In this document: one piece after another, positions 21,583-31,399 of the stretch
How the letters are laid out: every line of letters starts with the position of its first letter
Position numbering within the stretch: the first letter of the stretch is position 1
NCBI RefSeq assembly: GCF_002837185.1
Contig: NZ_KZ477988.1
Coordinates: 96,893-160,892 of the forward strand
Direction of reading: 5' to 3'
DNA length: 64,000 nt
Origin: Pseudomonas fluorescens
Lineage (GTDB): Bacteria; Pseudomonadota; Gammaproteobacteria; Pseudomonadales; Pseudomonadaceae
Made by a program: the position numbers and the translations under genes
The notes under the pieces: generated by a model
Database searches by the model: none
What the model was told of the DNA's origin: nothing
What the model saw: the letters and a program-made list of their open reading frames with translations, nothing else

Positions 21583-21843
21583 TCAGGCGTTACCTGGCTC
21601 AGCGTCAGCTGCTTCATCACCTGCTGCGCTAGGCAGACGGATTGGACGAACAGGAACGACTGTCGAGATAGCGTGTTTGTAAACCATCTGGCTGACGGTG
21701 TTTTTCAGCAGGATCACGAACTGGTCGAACGACTCGATCGTACCTTGCAACTTGATACCGTTGACCAGATAAATGGAAACCCCCACTTTCTCTTTACGTA
21801 AGGTATTCAAGTAAGGGTCTTGTAGCGAATGCCCTTTTGACAT
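21583..21843 (-). CDS. hfq: RNA chaperone Hfq
   Basis: Sm-like hexameric RNA-binding protein, 86 residues. It promotes sRNA-mRNA pairing and, in pseudomonads, works with Crc in catabolite repression. The Sm1 motif ([20 protein letters not shown]) and Sm2 motif ([10 protein letters not shown]) are intact, with the proximal-face residues QDPYLN at the start. The C-terminal tail is short (about 18 residues), as in other pseudomonads and unlike E. coli. The ATG at 21843 has AAAGGAG upstream. It lies 95 bp after miaA, where hfq often has its own promoters. Confidence 0.98.
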   Translation of the reverse strand: MSKGHSLQDPYLNTLRKEKVGVSIYLVNGIKLQGTIESFDQFVILLKNTVSQMVYKHAISTVVPVRPIRLPSAAGDEAADAEPGNA

Positions 21844-21938
21844 GTGCCGCACTCCTTTAAGGATCAATAATAAAAAATCGGAAAAATAAATAGCTCATGG
21901 CCGCCACACCCCCAAGGATAGACGGCAATTGCAAGGAC

Positions 21939-22910
21939 TCAGCTCAATATGGAGACCGTTCCCAGGTATTTCAAGGCGCGTGACAGATTGTCGCTGTCCA
22001 GGCTGTCCAGCCAGTGCAAATCGCTCCAGCTGCGCAGCCAGGTGAACTGGCGCTTCGCCAATTGGCGCGTGGCAATGATGCCGCGCTCCTGCATTTCGGC
22101 TGACGTCAGCTTGCCATCCAGATGATCCCAGACTTGGCGGTAGCCTACAGCACGTATCGAAGGCAAACCTGCATGCAGATTACCTCTGGAACGCAGTGCT
22201 ACGACCTCCTCCACAAACCCCTGTTCCAACATATTTGTGAATCTTTGTGCAATTCGTTCATGCAGCACCTGGCGGTTTGCCGGAGCGATGGCCAGGTTCG
22301 CCACAGTATAGGGCAATTGTGACCGGCCAGATGCGCCTGCATCAGCACTTTGCGCAGTTTGTTTCAGCCTGTGTTCAGTCATGGTCTGGCCACTGACGCG
22401 CCAGACTTCCAGCGCGCGGGTCAGACGCTGGGGATCATTGGGGTGAATGCGCGCCGCCGACACCGGATCCACCGCCGCCAACTGGTCGTGCAGGGCTTGC
22501 CAGCCAAGGCGTGCAGCCTCTTCTTCGAGTTCGGCACGCACCTGGGCATCGGCGGGCGGCATATCCGCCAGGCCTTCCTGCAAAGCCTTGTAGTAGAGCA
22601 TCGTGCCGCCGACCAGCAACGGGATATTACCCCGCGCGGTGATCTCGGCCATGGCGGCCAGGGCGTCGGTACGGAAATCCGCAGCCGAATAGCTCTCGGC
22701 CGGGTCGATAATGTCGATCAAACGATGCGGATGCCGGGCCAACACGTCTTTCGAAGGCTTGGCCGTGCCGATGTCCATGTCCCGGTAAACCAGGGCAGAG
22801 TCCACACTGATCAGTTCGCACGGCAAGACCTTGGTCAGCTCGATGGCCAGGTCGGTCTTGCCGGCGGCCGTTGGGCCCATGAGGAAAATCGCGGGGGGCA
22901 AGGCACTCAT
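21939..22910 (-). CDS. miaA: tRNA dimethylallyltransferase
   Basis: Transfers a dimethylallyl group to N6 of A37 in tRNAs that read codons beginning with U. 323 residues, the normal length. The P-loop [11 protein letters not shown] is at residues 12-22, followed by [19 protein letters not shown] and the [14 protein letters not shown] motif, and [14 protein letters not shown] in the C-terminal part. The ATG overlaps the mutL stop by 1 bp (TGATG), so translation is coupled. Part of the conserved amiB-mutL-miaA-hfq chain. Confidence 0.97.
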   Translation of the reverse strand: MSALPPAIFLMGPTAAGKTDLAIELTKVLPCELISVDSALVYRDMDIGTAKPSKDVLARHPHRLIDIIDPAESYSAADFRTDALAAMAEITARGNIPLLVGGTMLYYKALQEGLADMPPADAQVRAELEEEAARLGWQALHDQLAAVDPVSAARIHPNDPQRLTRALEVWRVSGQTMTEHRLKQTAQSADAGASGRSQLPYTVANLAIAPANRQVLHERIAQRFTNMLEQGFVEEVVALRSRGNLHAGLPSIRAVGYRQVWDHLDGKLTSAEMQERGIIATRQLAKRQFTWLRSWSDLHWLDSLDSDNLSRALKYLGTVSILS

Positions 22911-24823
22911 CAGCGACCGCGCAGGAACAGTTTGTCCAGATCATCCAGGCCCATCTGGGTCCAGGTCGGGCGGCCATGGTTGCATTGGCCGCTGCGCTCG
23001 GTGTTTTCCATGTCGCGCAGCAGGCCGTTCATTTCCGGCAGGGCCAGGCGACGGTTGGCGCGGATGGCGCCGTGGCAGGCCATGGTGCCGAGCAGCTCGT
23101 TGATATGCGCCTGGATACGGTCGCTGGTGCCGTACTCCATCAGGTCGGCCAATACATCGGCTACCAGGCGGTTAGCCTCGGCTTGCTTGAGCAGCGCGGG
23201 AATCTGGCGGATCGCCAGGGTTTCCGGGCCCAGGCGTTGCAGTTCGAAGCCCAGCTTCTGGAACACGCCGTGGTGCTCTTCGGCGCAATCGGCTTCACGC
23301 TGGCTCACCGCCAGGGATTCCGGTACCAGTAATGGCTGGCCACTGAGCCCTTCACTGGCCATGGCGATCTTCAAGCGCTCGTACATGATGCGCTCGTGAG
23401 CCGCATGCATGTCCACCAGCACCAGGCCGTGGGCATTTTCCGCAAGGATGTAGATGCCCTTGAGCTGTGCCAGCGCGTAGCCCAACGGTGGAATATCACC
23501 GCCACCCTCGGGCAAGGCAACGGTGCCTGGCTCGGCACCCGGCAGCGGCGCGAAGAACTCACGATAAGCCGCCTGGGCCTCGGCCACCGGCACGGTCGAT
23601 TGCGGGCGCGGTGTGTATTGATATTGATAACCGGCGCCGGCTCCCGCGTTGGGCGCCGTGTAATTGGGCTGCGGCTGCGGTGACTGCAACAGATTAGCGG
23701 CGAGGCTCATTTCGCCCTGGGGGCCGAACTCACCGGCCTCAGGGCCGCTTGGGCGAACTACCGCCGTCACGATGGGCGCCGACAACTGATCATCCGGGCG
23801 CACATCGCCCAAGGCACGGTGCAAGGTGCCATACAGAAAGTCATGCACCATGCGCCCATCACGAAAGCGCACTTCGTGCTTGGTCGGGTGCACGTTGACG
23901 TCGACCACCGAGGGATCGACCTCAAAAAACAGCACAAACGTCGGATGCCGCCCGTTGAACAACACGTCGCGGTACGCCTGGCGCACCGCATGGGCCACGA
24001 GCTTGTCGCGCACCGCCCGGCCATTCACGAAGAAATACTGCAAATCCGCCTGGCTGCGGGAGAAGGTCGGCAAACCGACCCAACCCCACAGGCGCAAGCC
24101 ATTGCGTTCAATCTCTATCGGCAGCGCCTGCTCCAGGAAGCCACCACCGCACACCGCCGCCACCCGCCGAGCGCGCGCGGCGTCGTCATTGGCTTCGTGC
24201 AGGCTGAGGATGGTCTTGCCGTTGTGGCGCAGATGGAACGCCACGTCGAAACGCGCCAGGGCCAGACGCTTGATCACTTCCTGCAGGTGATCGAATTCGG
24301 TTTTTTCGGCCTTGAGGAACTTGCGCCGCGCCGGGGTGTTGAAGAACAGGTCGCGCACTTCCACCGAGGTGCCCACCGGATGGGCTGCCGGCTGGACCCG
24401 GGGCGCCATGTCGCGGCCTTCGGTTTCCACTTGCCAGGCCTGCTCGGCGCCGCGTGTACGCGAGGTCAGGGTCAAGCGGGCCACGGAGCTGATGGAGGCC
24501 AGGGCCTCACCGCGAAAGCCCAGGCTCATCACCCGTTCAAGGTCCTCCAGATCGCGGATCTTGCTGGTGGCGTGACGGGCCAGGGCCAGCGGCAGGTCAT
24601 CCGAAGAAATGCCGCTGCCATCGTCCCGCACCCGCAGCAGCTTGACGCCGCCCTGTTCCACGTCAACGTCGATGCGTTTGGCGCCGGAGTCGATGCTGTT
24701 TTCCAGCAGTTCCTTGATCACCGAGGCCGGGCGCTCGACCACCTCGCCCGCAGCGATCTGGTTAGCCAGGCGCGGGCTGAGCAATTCGATACGCGAGCCA
24801 CTATTCAAAACAGATTCGCTCAT
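22910..24823 (-). CDS. mutL: DNA mismatch repair protein MutL
   Basis: Links MutS mismatch recognition to downstream excision. 637 residues. The N-terminal GHKL ATPase shows [26 protein letters not shown] and [11 protein letters not shown] proline- and glutamine-rich linker lies at about 350-440. The C-terminal dimerisation domain contains [12 protein letters not shown] near residue 468, which fits the D(M/Q)HAxxExxxxE metal-binding motif of MutL proteins with endonuclease activity and is expected in a genus that lacks MutH. Coupled by 1-bp overlaps to amiB upstream and miaA downstream. Confidence 0.97.
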   Translation of the reverse strand: MSESVLNSGSRIELLSPRLANQIAAGEVVERPASVIKELLENSIDSGAKRIDVDVEQGGVKLLRVRDDGSGISSDDLPLALARHATSKIRDLEDLERVMSLGFRGEALASISSVARLTLTSRTRGAEQAWQVETEGRDMAPRVQPAAHPVGTSVEVRDLFFNTPARRKFLKAEKTEFDHLQEVIKRLALARFDVAFHLRHNGKTILSLHEANDDAARARRVAAVCGGGFLEQALPIEIERNGLRLWGWVGLPTFSRSQADLQYFFVNGRAVRDKLVAHAVRQAYRDVLFNGRHPTFVLFFEVDPSVVDVNVHPTKHEVRFRDGRMVHDFLYGTLHRALGDVRPDDQLSAPIVTAVVRPSGPEAGEFGPQGEMSLAANLLQSPQPQPNYTAPNAGAGAGYQYQYTPRPQSTVPVAEAQAAYREFFAPLPGAEPGTVALPEGGGDIPPLGYALAQLKGIYILAENAHGLVLVDMHAAHERIMYERLKIAMASEGLSGQPLLVPESLAVSQREADCAEEHHGVFQKLGFELQRLGPETLAIRQIPALLKQAEANRLVADVLADLMEYGTSDRIQAHINELLGTMACHGAIRANRRLALPEMNGLLRDMENTERSGQCNHGRPTWTQMGLDDLDKLFLRGR

Positions 24824-26244
24824 TACTGCGCCGCCAATTCGGTGCCCGGGATGGTCAACACCTGGCCGATCTTCAGCTCATCGGTCTTCAGGTTGTTGGC
24901 GCTGCGCAAGGCGGCGGGCGTGACCTGGAAACGTACGGCCAACATGGCCACGGTGTCGCCGGGCTGCACGCGGTGGTCACGCGGGCCCTGGGCAATTTTG
25001 CCGGAATCACGCAACCAGGCGATGTAAGTGCCCGGTGGCGGGTTCTGTTGGAAGAACTGGCGCACGCCGGCACTGATCGAGCGCGCCAATGCTTGCTGGT
25101 GGCCGGCGCTGGCGAGCTTGGATGCCTCGTTGGCGTTGGAGATGAATCCGGTCTCGACCAGGATCGACGGGATATCCGGCGACTTCAGCACCATGAACCC
25201 GGCTTGCTCAACGCGCTGTTTGTGCAGCGACGTGACGCGACCGATGTTGCTCAGGACTTTCTGGCCGACGTTCAGGCTGGAGGTCAGCGAGGCGGTCATC
25301 GACAGGTCGAGCAGTACGCCGGCGAGCATTTTGTCCTTGTCGTCGAGGGACACGTTACCGGCCCCGCCGATCAGGTCGGAACGGTTTTCACTGTCGGCCA
25401 GCCAACGCGCGGTCTCGGACGTCGCGCCGCGATCCGACAGGGCAAACACCGACGCACCGAAAGCGGCGGTGGAAGGTGCAGCGTCGGCGTGGATCGAGAC
25501 GAACAGGTCTGCGCCTTTCTTACGTGCGATTTCAGTACGTCCACGCAACGGAATGAAGTAGTCGCCGGTACGGGTCAGTTCGGCGCGATACCCTTTCATG
25601 CCGTTGACCTGGCGTTGCAGTTCGCGGGCGATGGCCAGCACCACGTCTTTTTCATGTTGGCCGCGCGAACCGGAGGCGCCCGGGTCTTCGCCACCGTGGC
25701 CGGCGTCGATCACCACAATAATGTCGCGCTTGCCTGCCGGAGCGGGCGGCGGCGGTGGCAACTTGACCTGAGGTTGCGAGGGGTTGACCGGCACCGCAGG
25801 CACTGTCGCGACGCTGGGCGTCGGCACAGGCGGCGGCGCGGCATCGGCGGGGTTGTCGAACAGATCGACCACCAGGCGGTTGCCATATTGGGCGTTGGGG
25901 GCCAGGGAAAAGCTTTTTGGGGTGACCGCCTTTTTCAGGTCGATGACCACGCGCAGGTCGGTCGGCGTGCGCTGGGCCGAACGCATGGCGGTAATGGGTG
26001 TATTGGCGGTGGAGACTTTCAGCGGCGCGGCCAGGCTCGCACCGTTGATGTCGATCACCAGGCGATCGGGCGCCGTGAGGGTAAAGACGCTGTGCTGGAC
26101 CGGGCCAGACAGGTCGAACACCAGTCGCGTGTTATCCGGCGCTCGCCACAGGCGCACACTTTTCACCTGTGAAGCAGCCAGAGCATTGACAGTCATTGCC
26201 GCAAGCAACACCCCCACGACAGCAACCAACGCGCGAAAGCGCAT
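24823..26244 (-). CDS. amiB: N-acetylmuramoyl-L-alanine amidase (AmiB type)
   Basis: Periplasmic zinc amidase that cleaves septal peptidoglycan during daughter-cell separation. 473 residues. A signal peptide ([23 protein letters not shown]) is followed by an AMIN domain (about 25-130), a Pro-rich linker, the Amidase_3 domain ([16 protein letters not shown] with the zinc His and Glu), and a C-terminal LysM repeat ([15 protein letters not shown]). The ATG at 26244 starts the signal peptide; a TTG five codons upstream is also in frame but adds non-signal residues. The stop overlaps the mutL start (TAATG). Confidence 0.95.
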   Translation of the reverse strand: MRFRALVAVVGVLLAAMTVNALAASQVKSVRLWRAPDNTRLVFDLSGPVQHSVFTLTAPDRLVIDINGASLAAPLKVSTANTPITAMRSAQRTPTDLRVVIDLKKAVTPKSFSLAPNAQYGNRLVVDLFDNPADAAPPPVPTPSVATVPAVPVNPSQPQVKLPPPPPAPAGKRDIIVVIDAGHGGEDPGASGSRGQHEKDVVLAIARELQRQVNGMKGYRAELTRTGDYFIPLRGRTEIARKKGADLFVSIHADAAPSTAAFGASVFALSDRGATSETARWLADSENRSDLIGGAGNVSLDDKDKMLAGVLLDLSMTASLTSSLNVGQKVLSNIGRVTSLHKQRVEQAGFMVLKSPDIPSILVETGFISNANEASKLASAGHQQALARSISAGVRQFFQQNPPPGTYIAWLRDSGKIAQGPRDHRVQPGDTVAMLAVRFQVTPAALRSANNLKTDELKIGQVLTIPGTELAAQ

Positions 26245-26259
26245 ACCTAACCCCACCAA

Positions 26260-26730
26260 TTATTTGAATTCCAGTGCCAAAGCGGCGCACCACGACTGGC
26301 CGCGCGCGCTCTGGGGCAACAACTTCAACTGACGTCCGTGCTCATGCGGCGTAATGGTAATGGTCATGTCCGGCTTTGGCAAAAAGCCTGTGCCTTTATT
26401 TGCCCACTCGATCAGGCATAACGCGTCTTCGTCGAAATAATCACGGATGCCCATGAATTCCAGCTCTTCAGGGTCCACCAAGCGATAGAGATCGAAGTGG
26501 AAGGCGCGAATGTTACCGATCTCATAGGGTTCGACCAGTGTGAACGTCGGACTTTTTACCGCACCGGCATGCCCCAAACCGCGAATGATGCCTCGGGACA
26601 GCGTGGTCTTGCCCGCTCCCAGGTCGCCCTCGAGGAAGATCAGCCCTGCCCCGGCCGTGACCTGGGCAATGTGCTGGCCGAGGCCGACCATGGCCTCTTC
26701 ATCCGCCAGGAAAAGAATTACTTCAGGCAC
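26260..26730 (-). CDS. tsaE: tRNA threonylcarbamoyladenosine synthesis ATPase TsaE
   Basis: P-loop ATPase that works with TsaB and TsaD in forming t6A37 of tRNA. 156 residues. Walker A GDLGAGKTT is at residues 35-43, followed by VKSPTFTLVEPYE and FHFDLYRL and the WANKG motif typical of the YjeE family. The start is GTG at 26728-26730, supported by GGAGGAG about 10 nt upstream. The first 13 bp overlap the end of nnrD, so the two are coupled. amiB begins 15 bp downstream. Confidence 0.95.
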   Translation of the reverse strand: MPEVILFLADEEAMVGLGQHIAQVTAGAGLIFLEGDLGAGKTTLSRGIIRGLGHAGAVKSPTFTLVEPYEIGNIRAFHFDLYRLVDPEELEFMGIRDYFDEDALCLIEWANKGTGFLPKPDMTITITPHEHGRQLKLLPQSARGQSWCAALALEFK

Positions 26731-27578
26731 GGCGACTGCTCCTCCAACAATTGACGAATGGCCGGTATCAGGTCACTGGCGGCGAGGCCGCGACCGAACG
26801 TGCCCTGACGATCCCCTGCCGTGGCGTGCAACCACACGGCCAGGCAGCTTGCCTCATAGCCGTGCATGCCCTGGGCCAGCAATGCACCGACGAGGCCGGC
26901 CAATACGTCACCCAGCCCCGCCGTCGCCATGGCGGGATGGCCCTGGTCACAGCGTGAAACACGACCGTCCGGACTTGCAATCAAACTGCCGGCGCCCTTG
27001 AGGATAGTCACCGCATTGAATGTCTGGCTCAACGCGCGCGCCACCTTGAGGCGATCGGCCTGAACCTCGGCTGTCGAGATGCCCAACAGCCGTGCGGCTT
27101 CGCCTGGATGCGGGGTAATCACGCAGTTGGCCGGCAGGCTGACGCTGCCCGTCGCCAGTTGATTCAAGGCGTCGGCGTCCCAGACTTGCGGCTGGGGCGC
27201 GTTGGCGGCGACGGACAGCAGGCTTTTACCCCAGGATGCGTCACCCAGACCGGGCCCGATCACAATGACCGAGATCTTTTCCAGCAGGCCCATCAGCTGG
27301 TTGGCCGAATTCACACCCTTTGTCATCACTTCGGGCAGACGAGCCAGCGCGGCGGGAACATGCTCAACGCGTGTCGCCAACGACACCATCCCCGCACCAC
27401 TGCGCAAGGCACTTTCGGTACTGAGCAACGCTGCCCCGCCAAAGCCTCGGTCGCCGCCGATCACCAGCAGGTGGCCGAACTGGCCTTTATGAGCGTCCAG
27501 CGAACGCGCAGCCAGTTGCGGCAAGTGGCCCGGCAACAACAGCTGAACGTCGGTTATTTCGTGTTTTGTCTGAGGCAT
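26718..27578 (-). CDS. nnrD: ADP-dependent NAD(P)H-hydrate dehydratase
   Basis: Repairs hydrated NAD(P)H (NADHX) by ADP-dependent dehydration. 286 residues, corresponding to the C-terminal half of the bifunctional YjeF protein; the epimerase half (NnrE) is absent from this reading frame and from the window. Ribokinase-like motifs are present: LLVIGGDRGFGGAALLS, TPHPGEAARLLG and the glycine-rich ATAGLGDVLAGLVG near the C-terminus. First gene of the long nnrD-tsaE-amiB-mutL-miaA-hfq-hflXKC chain, divergent from queG with 63 bp between starts. Confidence 0.93.
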   Translation of the reverse strand: MPQTKHEITDVQLLLPGHLPQLAARSLDAHKGQFGHLLVIGGDRGFGGAALLSTESALRSGAGMVSLATRVEHVPAALARLPEVMTKGVNSANQLMGLLEKISVIVIGPGLGDASWGKSLLSVAANAPQPQVWDADALNQLATGSVSLPANCVITPHPGEAARLLGISTAEVQADRLKVARALSQTFNAVTILKGAGSLIASPDGRVSRCDQGHPAMATAGLGDVLAGLVGALLAQGMHGYEASCLAVWLHATAGDRQGTFGRGLAASDLIPAIRQLLEEQSPCLK

Positions 27579-27641
27579 GCGTCTTCAAGCTCCGATGTCT
27601 GGCAGAATTATACGCATCTAACCTGTGGTTTCCCGTGTCTC

Positions 27642-28706
27642 ATGCCCGCTATTACCTCCGATCTGCCTGCTCTCGCCCAATCGATCAAAGACTGGGGCCG
27701 CGAGCTGGGCTTCCAGCAAGTCGGCATCAGCGGCCTCGACCTGGCCGAGCATGAACAGCACCTGCAACGCTGGCTCGACGCGGGCTACCACGGCGAGATG
27801 GACTACATGGGCGCCCACGGCAGCAAACGCTCCCACCCCGATGAGCTGGTGCCGGGCACCTTGCGCGTGGTGTCGCTGCGCATGGACTACCTGCCCGGCG
27901 ACACCCAGATGGCGCAACTGCTGGCCCAGCCGGAAAAAGCCTATATCTCGCGCTACGCCCTGGGCCGCGATTATCACAAGCTGATCCGCAAGCGCGTGCA
28001 GCAATTGGCTGACCGTATCCAGGCGCAGATCGGGCCGTTCGGCTTTCGCGCTTTCGTCGACAGCGCACCGGTCCTGGAAAAAGCCATCGCCGAACAGGCC
28101 GGCCTCGGCTGGATCGGCAAAAACACCCTGGTACTCAATCGCAAGGCCGGCAGCTATTTCTTCCTGAGCGAACTGTTTGTCGATTTGCCATTGCCGGTGG
28201 ACCCACCCCACGCCACCGAACATTGCGGCCGCTGTACCGCGTGCCTGGACATCTGCCCTACCAACGCCTTCGTCGGTCCCTACGTGCTGGATGCCCGGCG
28301 CTGCATTTCCTACCTGACCATCGAACTCAAGAGCGCAATCCCCGAGGACCTGCGCCCTCTGATCGGCAACCGCGTATTCGGCTGCGATGACTGTCAGATC
28401 GTTTGTCCGTGGAATCGTTTCGCCCGGCCCACCGCCGAAAGCGATTTCAAGCCACGGCACAATCTGGATAACGCGGAACTTGCCCAATTGTTTATGTGGG
28501 ACGAGGATAAATTCCTCAGCAGCACCGAAGGCTCACCCTTGCGCCGCGCCGGTTACGAGCGCTGGCTGCGCAATTTGGCGGTGGGCCTGGGCAATGCGCC
28601 GTCGAGCATTGCGGTACTGGAAGCCTTGAAGGCGCGGCGCGATTACCCGTCGGAACTGGTGCGCGAACATGTGGAGTGGGCGCTCAAGCAACACGCCGCA
28701 CGCTAG
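27642..28706 (+). CDS. queG: Epoxyqueuosine reductase QueG
   Basis: Cobalamin-dependent iron-sulfur enzyme that reduces epoxyqueuosine to queuosine in the wobble position of tRNA. 354 residues. Two ferredoxin-like [4Fe-4S] motifs are present: CGRCTACLDICPT at about residue 194 and CDDCQIVCPWN at about 248. The catalytic region (AFVDSAPVLEKAIAEQAGLG) precedes them. The ATG at 27642 (MPAITSDLPALAQSIKDWG) is where QueG similarity begins; a long open frame continues upstream through nnrD antisense and is not coding. The stop codon shares the four bases CTAG with the opposing gene. Confidence 0.95.
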   Translation: MPAITSDLPALAQSIKDWGRELGFQQVGISGLDLAEHEQHLQRWLDAGYHGEMDYMGAHGSKRSHPDELVPGTLRVVSLRMDYLPGDTQMAQLLAQPEKAYISRYALGRDYHKLIRKRVQQLADRIQAQIGPFGFRAFVDSAPVLEKAIAEQAGLGWIGKNTLVLNRKAGSYFFLSELFVDLPLPVDPPHATEHCGRCTACLDICPTNAFVGPYVLDARRCISYLTIELKSAIPEDLRPLIGNRVFGCDDCQIVCPWNRFARPTAESDFKPRHNLDNAELAQLFMWDEDKFLSSTEGSPLRRAGYERWLRNLAVGLGNAPSSIAVLEALKARRDYPSELVREHVEWALKQHAAR

Positions 28707-29317
28707 TGGACATCGTCGTTGTAGACGAACTTGGGCATTTCCCAGTGAAACCGGATCGCCAGCAGGCGCAGTAGAAAGCCGCTGAACAGGGTCAGCAGAA
28801 TCGCCTGTTCGCTGGGCAATTGCAGATACAGGCACAGCAAGTAGAACCAGGCGGCCAGGAACGACACGCTGGCGTACAGCTCACGGCGGAAGATCAGCGG
28901 GATGTCGTTGCAGAAGATGTCTCGCAGGATGCCGCCAAATACGCCGGTAATCACGCCGCTGACCGACGCCACGAGCATGCCATGCCCCATTTCCAGGGCG
29001 GTCATGCAGCCGATCAGGGTGAATGCCACCAGGCCCAAAGCGTCCAGCGCCAGAAACAGCGAGCGCAGGCGGCGCATCAGCGGTGCGATAAAGATGGTCA
29101 CCAGCGCGGCCACCGAGGTCAGCACCAGGTATTCCGGGTGCTTGACCCAAGTCAGTGGGTAGTGTCCCAACAGCACATCGCGCACCGACCCGCCACCCAG
29201 CGCCGTCACGCAGGCAATCAACACCACGCCGAACCAGTCCATGCCGCGTCGACCGGCGGACAAGGCGCCAGTCATGGCTTCGGCGGTGATGGCGATGAGG
29301 TAGAGCATCAGCAGCAT
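28703..29317 (-). CDS. TRIC-like / YicG family membrane channel protein
   Basis: 204-residue polytopic membrane protein of the UPF0126 (YicG) family, related to trimeric intracellular cation channels. About seven membrane helices arranged as two repeats, each with the glycine motif: TALGGGSVRDVLLG (first) and GVFGGILRDIFCND (second). Physiological ion selectivity in bacteria is not settled. The stop codon lies inside the palindrome CTAG shared with queG on the other strand. Confidence 0.9.
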   Translation of the reverse strand: MLLMLYLIAITAEAMTGALSAGRRGMDWFGVVLIACVTALGGGSVRDVLLGHYPLTWVKHPEYLVLTSVAALVTIFIAPLMRRLRSLFLALDALGLVAFTLIGCMTALEMGHGMLVASVSGVITGVFGGILRDIFCNDIPLIFRRELYASVSFLAAWFYLLCLYLQLPSEQAILLTLFSGFLLRLLAIRFHWEMPKFVYNDDVH

Positions 29318-29387
29318 GATGGCGATCCTTGCAGGGAGGCCGGCAGTCTAATCATTTGCAGATGGCACCAGAAGGGGGCAAGGATAA

Positions 29388-29524
29388 TCGCCGTCCCGCC
29401 TCCCCTCCCGCACTTGGGTTTGCAAAACCATTCAAATGTGGGAGGGGCTTGCCCCCGAAAAGGGAGTGTCAGTCCATGCATCCGGGCCTGACACACCGCC
29501 ATCGGGGGCAAGCCCCCTCCCACA
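29388..29524. repeat. Composite REP cluster: class A plus class B sharing an arm
   Basis: Three arms in a row. A decayed arm (about 29388-29412, CCTCCCCTCCCGCA) is followed by a class A spacer with palindrome GGTTTGCAAAACC, then an intact central arm (29437-29457, core GGGGCTTGCCCC), a class B spacer with GTGTCAG / CTGACAC, and a third arm (29498-29524, core GGGGGCAAGCCCCC). The central arm serves both a class A and a class B doublet. Lies between the YicG-like gene and orn. Confidence 0.8.
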
Positions 29525-29545
29525 TGTCCAGCGGTCGCGCCGATT

Positions 29546-30088
29546 TCAGGCCTTGATGAAGTGCTTGCGGTAATGCTGCAACTCGGCGATCGACTCGCGG
29601 ATATCGTCCAGCGCCAGGTGGGTGCTGCCTTTGTGGAAGCTGTCTTTGACCTCCGGTGCCCAGCGCGCAGCCAGTTCCTTCAACGTGGACACATCCAGGT
29701 TGCGATAGTGGAAGTAGCTTTCCAGCCCTTTCATGTGCGTATAAAGGAAGCGACGGTCCTGGCAGATGCTGTTGCCACAGATCGGCGACTTGCCCCTGGG
29801 CACCCATTTTTCCAGGAAGGCGATGGTTTCGGCTTCGGCTTCGGCCATGCTGATGCGGCTGTCGCGTACCCGCTGGGTCAGGCCCGAGTTGCCATGGGTG
29901 CGGGTATTCCACTCATCCATGGTGGCGAGCACAGCATCGCTGTGGTGAATGGCGATCACCGGACCTTCGGCCAAGGTGTTGAGGTTGCTGTCGGTGACAA
30001 TGGTCGCCATCTCGATGATAACGTCGGTGTCGGGGTTCAGACCGGTCATTTCCAGATCGATCCAAATCAGGTTCTGTGGGTTTTGCAT
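29546..30088 (-). CDS. orn: Oligoribonuclease
   Basis: 3'-5' exoribonuclease that degrades di- and short oligonucleotides, including pGpG from c-di-GMP turnover. 180 residues, DEDDh family. D11 and E13 lie in [11 protein letters not shown], further acidic residues in [10 protein letters not shown], and the C-terminal [12 protein letters not shown] provides the His/Asp pair. The ATG at 30088 ([16 protein letters not shown]) is the family start; the frame stays open upstream across rsgA antisense but that part is not Orn-like. Divergent from rsgA, as in other pseudomonads. Confidence 0.97.
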   Translation of the reverse strand: MQNPQNLIWIDLEMTGLNPDTDVIIEMATIVTDSNLNTLAEGPVIAIHHSDAVLATMDEWNTRTHGNSGLTQRVRDSRISMAEAEAETIAFLEKWVPRGKSPICGNSICQDRRFLYTHMKGLESYFHYRNLDVSTLKELAARWAPEVKDSFHKGSTHLALDDIRESIAELQHYRKHFIKA

Positions 30089-30196
30089 GGCTTGATTCTC
30101 TTGGCACCTTGGCGTAGCTGCGCAGTTTAGCAGGCGGGGCCGTGCTAGACTCGCGACCGTTTTACCCAACTTTTGCATTATCGACACGGAACACCA

Positions 30197-31228
30197 ATGG
30201 CCAAACGCCAGCTCAATCGTCGCCAAAACTGGCGCATCGAAAAGATTCAAGGTGAACGCGCAGCGCGCGCCGCCAAACGTGAATCCTCCGCCGTGGAAGC
30301 GCTCGAGGGCGGCGACCTGGGGCCCGAACAAACGGGCCTGGTGATCGCGCACTTCGGCGTGCAGGTCGAAGTCGAGGCGCTGGAAGGCGAACTCGCCGGC
30401 TCTGTGTCCCGCTGCCACCTGCGCGCCAACCTGCCTGCGCTGGTGACCGGCGACAAAGTCGTGTGGCGCGCCGGTAACCAGGGCATCGGCGTGATCGTCG
30501 CCCAGTTGCCACGCAGCACCGAACTGCGCCGCCCCGACAGCCGTGGCCAGCTCAAGCCGGTGGCGGCCAACGTCGACATGATCGTGATTGTGTTCGCGCC
30601 GCTGCCCGAGCCCCACGCCAACCTGATCGACCGCTACCTCGTCGCCGCCGAGCATGCCGGGATTCGCCCGCTGCTGCTGCTGAACAAATTCGACTTGATC
30701 GACGAGCAGAACGCTCCGGCGCTCAATGCATTGCTGGCGGTCTACCGCACCCTGGGCTACCCGGTGCTGGAAGTGTCAGCCCATCACGGCAACGGCATGG
30801 AACAGCTGCAACAGCAGTTGGACGGGCGCATCAGCGTGTTTGTCGGCCAGTCGGGTGTGGGCAAGTCGTCGCTGGTCAACAGCCTGCTGCCGGAAGTCGA
30901 CACCCGCGTCGGCCCGCTGTCGGAGCTGTCCGGCCAGGGCACGCACACCACCACGACCGCACGGCTGTTCCACTTCCCAGGTGGCGGTGAGTTGATCGAC
31001 TCCCCGGGTATCCGTGAATTCGGCCTCGGCCATGTCAGCCGCAGCGACGTGGAAGCGGGCTTCATCGAATTCAACGACCTGATCGGCACTTGCCGCTTCC
31101 GCGACTGCAAACACGACCGCGAGCCAGGCTGTGCATTGCTCAAGGCGCTGGAGGATGGCCGCGTGCAGCAACAGCGGATGAACAGCTATCGGTCGATTAT
31201 TGCGAGCTTGCCTGAGAGCAGTTACTAA
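30197..31228 (+). CDS. rsgA: Small ribosomal subunit biogenesis GTPase RsgA
   Basis: Circularly permuted GTPase that assists late 30S maturation. 343 residues. Order: N-terminal OB domain, then G4 (NKFD), G1 ([14 protein letters not shown]), and G3 ([10 protein letters not shown]), which confirms the permuted arrangement, then a C-terminal zinc motif [14 protein letters not shown]. The ATG at 30197 ([14 protein letters not shown]) is preferred to one 8 codons upstream because the basic N-terminus matches RsgA. The upstream ribosome binding site (CGGA) is weak. Confidence 0.96.
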   Translation: MAKRQLNRRQNWRIEKIQGERAARAAKRESSAVEALEGGDLGPEQTGLVIAHFGVQVEVEALEGELAGSVSRCHLRANLPALVTGDKVVWRAGNQGIGVIVAQLPRSTELRRPDSRGQLKPVAANVDMIVIVFAPLPEPHANLIDRYLVAAEHAGIRPLLLLNKFDLIDEQNAPALNALLAVYRTLGYPVLEVSAHHGNGMEQLQQQLDGRISVFVGQSGVGKSSLVNSLLPEVDTRVGPLSELSGQGTHTTTTARLFHFPGGGELIDSPGIREFGLGHVSRSDVEAGFIEFNDLIGTCRFRDCKHDREPGCALLKALEDGRVQQQRMNSYRSIIASLPESSY

Positions 31229-31242
31229 GCTGCCTCCACCTC

Positions 31243-31342
31243 TGTAGGAGCGGGCTTGCTCGCGAAGGCCCCAAGAGCAACGCGGGCATCCTGGATACAG
31301 GCGTTTTCGTTGACGTTTTTCGCGAGCAAGCTCGCTCCTACA
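31243..31342. repeat. REP doublet of a different family (GCGAGCTTGCTCGC core)
   Basis: Inverted arms TGTAGGAGCGGGCTTGCTCG (31243-31262) and CGAGCAAGCTCGCTCCTACA (31323-31342) around an 60-nt spacer. This is the other common pseudomonad REP arm, unrelated to the GGGGGCTTGCCCCC arm of the other loci. It fills the convergent gap between rsgA and motB. Confidence 0.85.
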
Positions 31343-31356
31343 ACGAGACGGGCAGA

Positions 31357-31391
31357 TACAACAAGGCCGCGATAATCGCGGCCTTGTTGTA
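31357..31391. terminator. Bidirectional terminator between rsgA and motB
   Basis: Long near-perfect palindrome (31357-31391) with stem ACAACAAGGCCGCGA / TCGCGGCCTTGTTGT and a 3-nt loop. A- and T-rich ends allow it to work for rsgA on the plus strand and motB on the minus strand, whose stop is 9 bp away. Confidence 0.85.
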
Positions 31392-31399
31392 TTTAGAGC

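Noticed and set aside
27108..27641. N-terminal extension of queG across nnrD antisense
   Set aside because: The frame stays open by chance; QueG similarity starts at the ATG at 27642 and the extra 178 residues are not protein-like.
30089..30655. N-terminal extension of orn across rsgA antisense
   Set aside because: The extra residues are the reverse frame of rsgA; the 180-residue product from 30088 is the normal oligoribonuclease.
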